From Clostridia bacterium (GTDB lineage Bacteria > Bacillota > Clostridia > Oscillospirales > Acutalibacteraceae): DNA of 59,902 bases. Each line of letters begins with the position of its first letter. The stretch's first letter is position 1. Below are positions 56,953 through 59,902 of this stretch, in pieces. The stretch lies in assembly GCA_017461235.1 (NCBI GenBank), contig JAFTYU010000035.1:1-59902 (forward strand), written 5' to 3'. The translations under genes and the position numbers were made by a program. A model generated the notes under the pieces. It searched no databases. It was not told the DNA's origin and worked only from the letters and a program-made list of their open reading frames with translations.

Positions 56953-57195
56953 AGTAAATTCTCCTTTAATTTTTATTAACCATGCCAATATAGTTTTTTT
57001 CCTTCGCATCATTTTTATAATCACCGTAACTAATGCAAGTTCCAAAACAACTAAACCGACATAATTTCCGTAATTAATTTCTTCGACAACATCAGAATAC
57101 TGCTTAATTTCTGCTAAATCATTCTTCTGCTCACAGGAACAAAACAAACAAATAATAACTATTGAAACTAATATCAACGACAACTTACGTTTCAA
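56953..57195 (-). CDS. In-frame upstream lipoprotein-like segment
   Basis: From a TTG at 57195, with GAGGTG in range, 81 codons run without a stop into the binding-protein gene. They encode a second lipoprotein signal (MKRKLSLILVSIVIICLFCSC), a polar stretch and a membrane helix (VGLVVLELALVTVIIKMM). It may be a small lipoprotein gene that lost its stop, or a real N-terminal extension. The inner start has the better ribosome binding site, so I keep them apart. Confidence 0.4.
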
Positions 57196-57219
57196 AACAA
57201 CACCTCATTTTAAACTTTG

Positions 57220-58119
57220 CTACAGTTTGGATTTCCCTGTAATATCACCTTTTTGTATATGTTTTTTTGAGATCGCAAACATTAACATTACCGGCAATGA
57301 AGAAAACACGATTAACGAATAATCAATTAATTGCTTGCGTTGTGCAGATATTTCATCAATATTTGAGGAAAAAACCCCTGACTCCAATGTGGTTTGATTT
57401 TTTATAAGAATATTGTTTAAAAAATTTGCTAACGGCAACTTTTCCAAATCTGTTATGTAAATCATCGAATTAAAATATGAGTTCCAGTAAGAAACAGCAA
57501 AAAATAATGCAATTACCATCAAAAAAGAGGTTGACATCGGTAACGCTACTTTTAGCAAAAAACGCCAATGACCGCATCCATCCATTTGTGCAGCATCATA
57601 TAAGCTTTTTGGAATCTTGTTGGCAAAATGTGCTTTAGTTAAAAATATGTTATAAACAGAAATACACGAAGGTAGAATTAAAGACCACATACTGTTGAGT
57701 AGCCCTAATTTTTTCACTACTAAATAAGTTGGTATCATCCCACCGTTAAAATATAAGGTTATCACAAACAAAACAGTTATAAAATTTTTACTTTTAAATT
57801 CGTCTCTCGACAGCGTATATCCCGTTAACACCGTTACCGATAATGATACAACTGTGCCTACAGATGTATATAACAAAGAATTTAAAAAACCCCGTATAAT
57901 TGTTTTATCCTGCAAAATTGCCTTATACCCCTCAAAAGATATTGAATTCGGCATCAATGACAACCCGTCTCTCATACTGGGAGTACTTATTGATGAAACC
58001 ACCACATACGCAATCGGATACATGAATACCACAAAAAACAAAATAAGCAAAGCTGTACAAAAAGTCAAAAATATGATGTCTGAAACCGATTTTTTTCTAT
58101 GTTTTTTTAATCTATTCAC
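57220..58119 (-). CDS. Sugar ABC transporter permease (YtcP/LplC type)
   Basis: A 299-residue permease with six helices, starting with GTG behind AAAGGA. The EAA loop is in KSLYDAAQMDGCGHWRFLLKVALP. Segments YPIAYVVVSSIS and FNGGMIPTYLVVKKLGLLN are typical of LplC. It overlaps the other permease gene by eight bases. Confidence 0.93.
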   Translation of the reverse strand: MNRLKKHRKKSVSDIIFLTFCTALLILFFVVFMYPIAYVVVSSISTPSMRDGLSLMPNSISFEGYKAILQDKTIIRGFLNSLLYTSVGTVVSLSVTVLTGYTLSRDEFKSKNFITVLFVITLYFNGGMIPTYLVVKKLGLLNSMWSLILPSCISVYNIFLTKAHFANKIPKSLYDAAQMDGCGHWRFLLKVALPMSTSFLMVIALFFAVSYWNSYFNSMIYITDLEKLPLANFLNNILIKNQTTLESGVFSSNIDEISAQRKQLIDYSLIVFSSLPVMLMFAISKKHIQKGDITGKSKL

Positions 58120-59041
58120 AAATCCTTTCCCACTTTCGAGTAATTTTTTTCACAATCATTAGCATCATAAAATTAACAATTGATGACATTATACCAATTG
58201 CCATTGCTAATGAGTACTGCGGCATTATACCTTTAAAAGCAATTTCATATGTATAAGTAGATATCACTTCAGAATATTGCAGATTAAAATTGTTTTGCAA
58301 CAACAAAACCTTTTCATAGTTATTGCTGAACATCGCTCCGCATTTAAAAACAAAATTAACTGCAAATATAGGCAAAATATTAGGCAAATCGATATATCTT
58401 ATTTTTTGAAATATACTTGCACCATCCATTTCCGCAGCTTCGTGTTGAGAAACAGAAACCTCTGAAAGAGCAGAAATATATATAATCGCACTATACCCCG
58501 CATTCTGCCACGCACCACTCCAAACATATATGCTTCTAAACAATTCCCCTTTAGTTAAATAGTTAGTCGCATCATTGCCCAAGAGTGATGAGAATTCATT
58601 TATTATGCCATCCACACTTAAAAAACGTGTAACTAAACCGCAAACAACTACCAGCGAAATAAAATGTGGTACTATAGACACAGTTTGAACAATATTTTTA
58701 ACTTTTTTTATTGGACAATAGTTGATACATAAAGCAAAAACCACAGGTATGGGAGTAAGAACTAAATCATATAGATTCAATAGAATTGTGTTTTTTAACA
58801 ACTTACCAAAATCATAATATTCTAAAAAACTTTTAAAATATTTTAAACCGACCCAATCCGCTTCCCAGATATTTTGCAAAATGTGATAATCCTTGAATGC
58901 AATTTGTAATCCGTAAAGTGGAATGTAACTAAAAACAATTAAAATAACTAATGGAATTCCCAACATTAAAAATAATGACGTGTTTTGTCTTAGGTCATAG
59001 TTTAAATTTTTAAAGATACTATTTTTTTTAGAAAACTTCAT
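58112..59041 (-). CDS. Sugar ABC transporter permease (YteP/LplB type)
   Basis: A 309-residue permease with six helices. PLYGLQIAFKDYHILQNIW near the start and WVGLKYFKSFL are LplB-like; the EAA loop is HEAAEMDGASIFQKIRYIDLP. First gene of the leftward transporter operon, facing the XRE regulator gene across a 115-base gap that should carry both promoters. Confidence 0.94.
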   Translation of the reverse strand: MKFSKKNSIFKNLNYDLRQNTSLFLMLGIPLVILIVFSYIPLYGLQIAFKDYHILQNIWEADWVGLKYFKSFLEYYDFGKLLKNTILLNLYDLVLTPIPVVFALCINYCPIKKVKNIVQTVSIVPHFISLVVVCGLVTRFLSVDGIINEFSSLLGNDATNYLTKGELFRSIYVWSGAWQNAGYSAIIYISALSEVSVSQHEAAEMDGASIFQKIRYIDLPNILPIFAVNFVFKCGAMFSNNYEKVLLLQNNFNLQYSEVISTYTYEIAFKGIMPQYSLAMAIGIMSSIVNFMMLMIVKKITRKWERICE

Positions 59042-59118
59042 ACAACCCCACCATCTCTAACCCACAACAATGTTATCACTATAAATATAATTTGTCAATT
59101 CTATAAATGTAATTTTTT

Positions 59119-59132
59119 ATCGCTTTAGCGAT
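59119..59132. promoter_or_regulatory. Palindrome in the divergent promoter region
   Basis: ATCGCT-TT-AGCGAT, between the permease start and the XRE start. Position and symmetry fit an operator for the XRE regulator; no second copy was seen. Confidence 0.4.
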
Positions 59133-59156
59133 TATCATAATATAGAGGTGACAATT

Positions 59157-59450
59157 ATGGATATAGGTAAAAGAATCATTATTTTGCGTGAGAAAAAAAA
59201 CATAAGCACAAACAAACTGGCAAATATTTCTGGCATTTCACAAAGTTATTTGCGAGATGTTGAAAATAATGTAAAAAATCCTACTATCGAAATGTTATCC
59301 TATATTTGCTATGGTTTAGGTATCTCTTTACAAGAATTTTTCAATGAAACAACTCCTGAAATTTCTCCGTTCCTTTATTCTGCAATTCAACTTTTATCCG
59401 AAGAGGAACAAATCAAGCTATCGGAATTCATCATTACTATAAAAAAATAA
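59157..59450 (+). CDS. XRE-family transcriptional regulator
   Basis: A 97-residue regulator, ATG at 59157 with GAGGTG upstream. Helix-turn-helix: MDIGKRIIILREKKNIST, then NISGISQSYLRDVENNVKNP and MLSYICYGLGISLQEFFNE, a Cro/CI-type domain. The C-terminal 30 residues are short and helical, with no ligand domain. It probably controls the divergent sugar transporter operon. Confidence 0.9.
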   Translation: MDIGKRIIILREKKNISTNKLANISGISQSYLRDVENNVKNPTIEMLSYICYGLGISLQEFFNETTPEISPFLYSAIQLLSEEEQIKLSEFIITIKK

Positions 59451-59484
59451 CCCCCTGGGCACACCGCAAGTTGTAACCTAGGAT

Positions 59485-59502
59485 GGCGGAATGTATTAAT
59501 AA
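59485..59502 (+). repeat. 18-bp direct copy of the groEL 3' end
   Basis: Identical to 53079-53096, the last four codons and two stops of groEL. It has no open frame in front of it. A terminator follows at once, as would be expected of the original groEL downstream sequence. Confidence 0.85.
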
Positions 59503-59504
59503 AT

Positions 59505-59542
59505 AAAAAAATCACCACGCCGTTTTGGCGTGGTGATTTTTT
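59505..59542. terminator. Strong bidirectional terminator
   Basis: A 16- to 17-bp stem (59505-59521 with 59527-59542, GTTTT loop) with A6 and T6 ends, three bases after the groEL-end copy. Confidence 0.92.
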
Positions 59543-59579
59543 GTCATATTACGGGTCACAGGTTTTGCGCTACACACGA

Positions 59580-59747
59580 TCATTTGAGTATATTCAACTC
59601 ATTGTGACCAATATACATTTCTTCCGTATCAATCTGTACTTGTTTTAATGTTTCGGCAGCTTTGGTGTTCTCTACAAGGGGCAACACGTCGGTAATGGTG
59701 TTAAATAATTTACCGTACATCTTCCACAACAATTCTTTTTCAGTCAT
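59580..59747 (-). CDS. Small protein, unknown
   Basis: A 55-residue helical protein (MTEKELLWKMYGKLFNTITD, then EMYIGHNELNILK). The ATG at 59747 has only a weak GGTGATG site; an upstream start at 59783 in frame would add 12 residues. No family recognised. Confidence 0.5.
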   Translation of the reverse strand: MTEKELLWKMYGKLFNTITDVLPLVENTKAAETLKQVQIDTEEMYIGHNELNILK

Positions 59748-59772
59748 AACATCACCCAAAAATAATAAACAT

Positions 59773-59796
59773 CCACCCGCCAAGCGGGTGGTTTTT
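59773..59796 (+). terminator. Hairpin with T-run near the window end
   Basis: An 8-bp GC-rich stem (59773-59780 with 59784-59791, CAA loop) followed by TTTTT. The last 100 bases hold more small inverted repeats (around 59837-59850 and 59882-59893) and no gene that I can see. Confidence 0.5.
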
Positions 59797-59902
59797 CATA
59801 TGCGGGCATAGCCCTATGCTCTTCGCGTATGCGTAAACGCATAAGTACGGTCTGCCAGTTGCGTAAGATTGTTACTTGCTACCCGTAAACGGGCCGTATC
59901 CA

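Noticed and set aside
53097-59480. Search for an integrase or transposase in the segment between the groEL-end copies and around the tRNA pair
   Set aside because: No recombinase, transposase or insertion-sequence ends were recognised anywhere in the window, so no mobile element is called.

Overview
The window looks like a chromosome segment of an anaerobic, low-GC Gram-positive gut bacterium of the class Clostridia, most likely an Oscillospiraceae/Ruminococcus-like lineage. The signs are AAGGAGG-type ribosome binding sites, a CIRCE-controlled groES-groEL, anaerobic pyruvate formate-lyase, an AgrC/AgrA-like two-component system, dockerin-bearing secreted proteins and sugar/uronate catabolism. 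The assignment rests on gene content only.

Layout. 1-9.8 kb: secreted or cell-surface proteins (a partial exported protein, an InlB-like repeat protein, a PHP phosphoesterase, a ceramidase-like protein), an ACT / UPF0210 / acyltransferase operon and a YjdF-like membrane protein. 10-15.4 kb: dCMP deaminase, class II aldolase, an alpha-L-rhamnosidase and rsmA. 15.4-25.2 kb: a dockerin protein, the RNase P RNA gene, gltX and glnS side by side, a YhcH-family protein, and a sensor kinase/LytTR regulator pair with two membrane proteins. 25.7-37.7 kb: glucuronate isomerase, an MGH1-like glycosidase, an alanine/glycine symporter, an exonuclease-phosphatase family protein, a 1555-residue esterase with dockerin repeats, a DUF2798 membrane protein behind a structured leader, and a lone RyR-domain protein. 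46.2-50.8 kb: a pyruvate formate-lyase split into two genes, its activase, a DtxR-like regulator and metF. 51-53.1 kb: groESL. 53.1-59.5 kb: an RCC1-repeat protein, a sugar ABC transporter and an XRE regulator, bracketed by a duplicated groEL 3' end.

The most unusual region is 38.5-45.4 kb, a single-direction cluster of nine tightly packed genes. It starts with an 89-residue peptide made of 13-residue repeats (DLDGGTWHGGRQG). Next come three small related proteins with a shared H...YICW motif (possible E2-like proteins), one two-helix membrane protein, a JAB metallopeptidase fused to a ThiF/E1-like adenylation domain, a one-ring Clp-type AAA+ unfoldase with a ClpP-docking IGF loop, a ClpP peptidase with a full catalytic triad, a VirD4/TraG-like ATPase, and a small acidic protein. 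The set suggests a peptide-modifier or RiPP-like system: a repeat precursor is cut and activated, possibly conjugated, and linked to a dedicated Clp protease and a translocation-type ATPase. I do not recognise it as a described system. The cluster ends at a nested hairpin array and a duplicated tRNA-Tyr 3' end, which suggests an accessory island at a tRNA locus.
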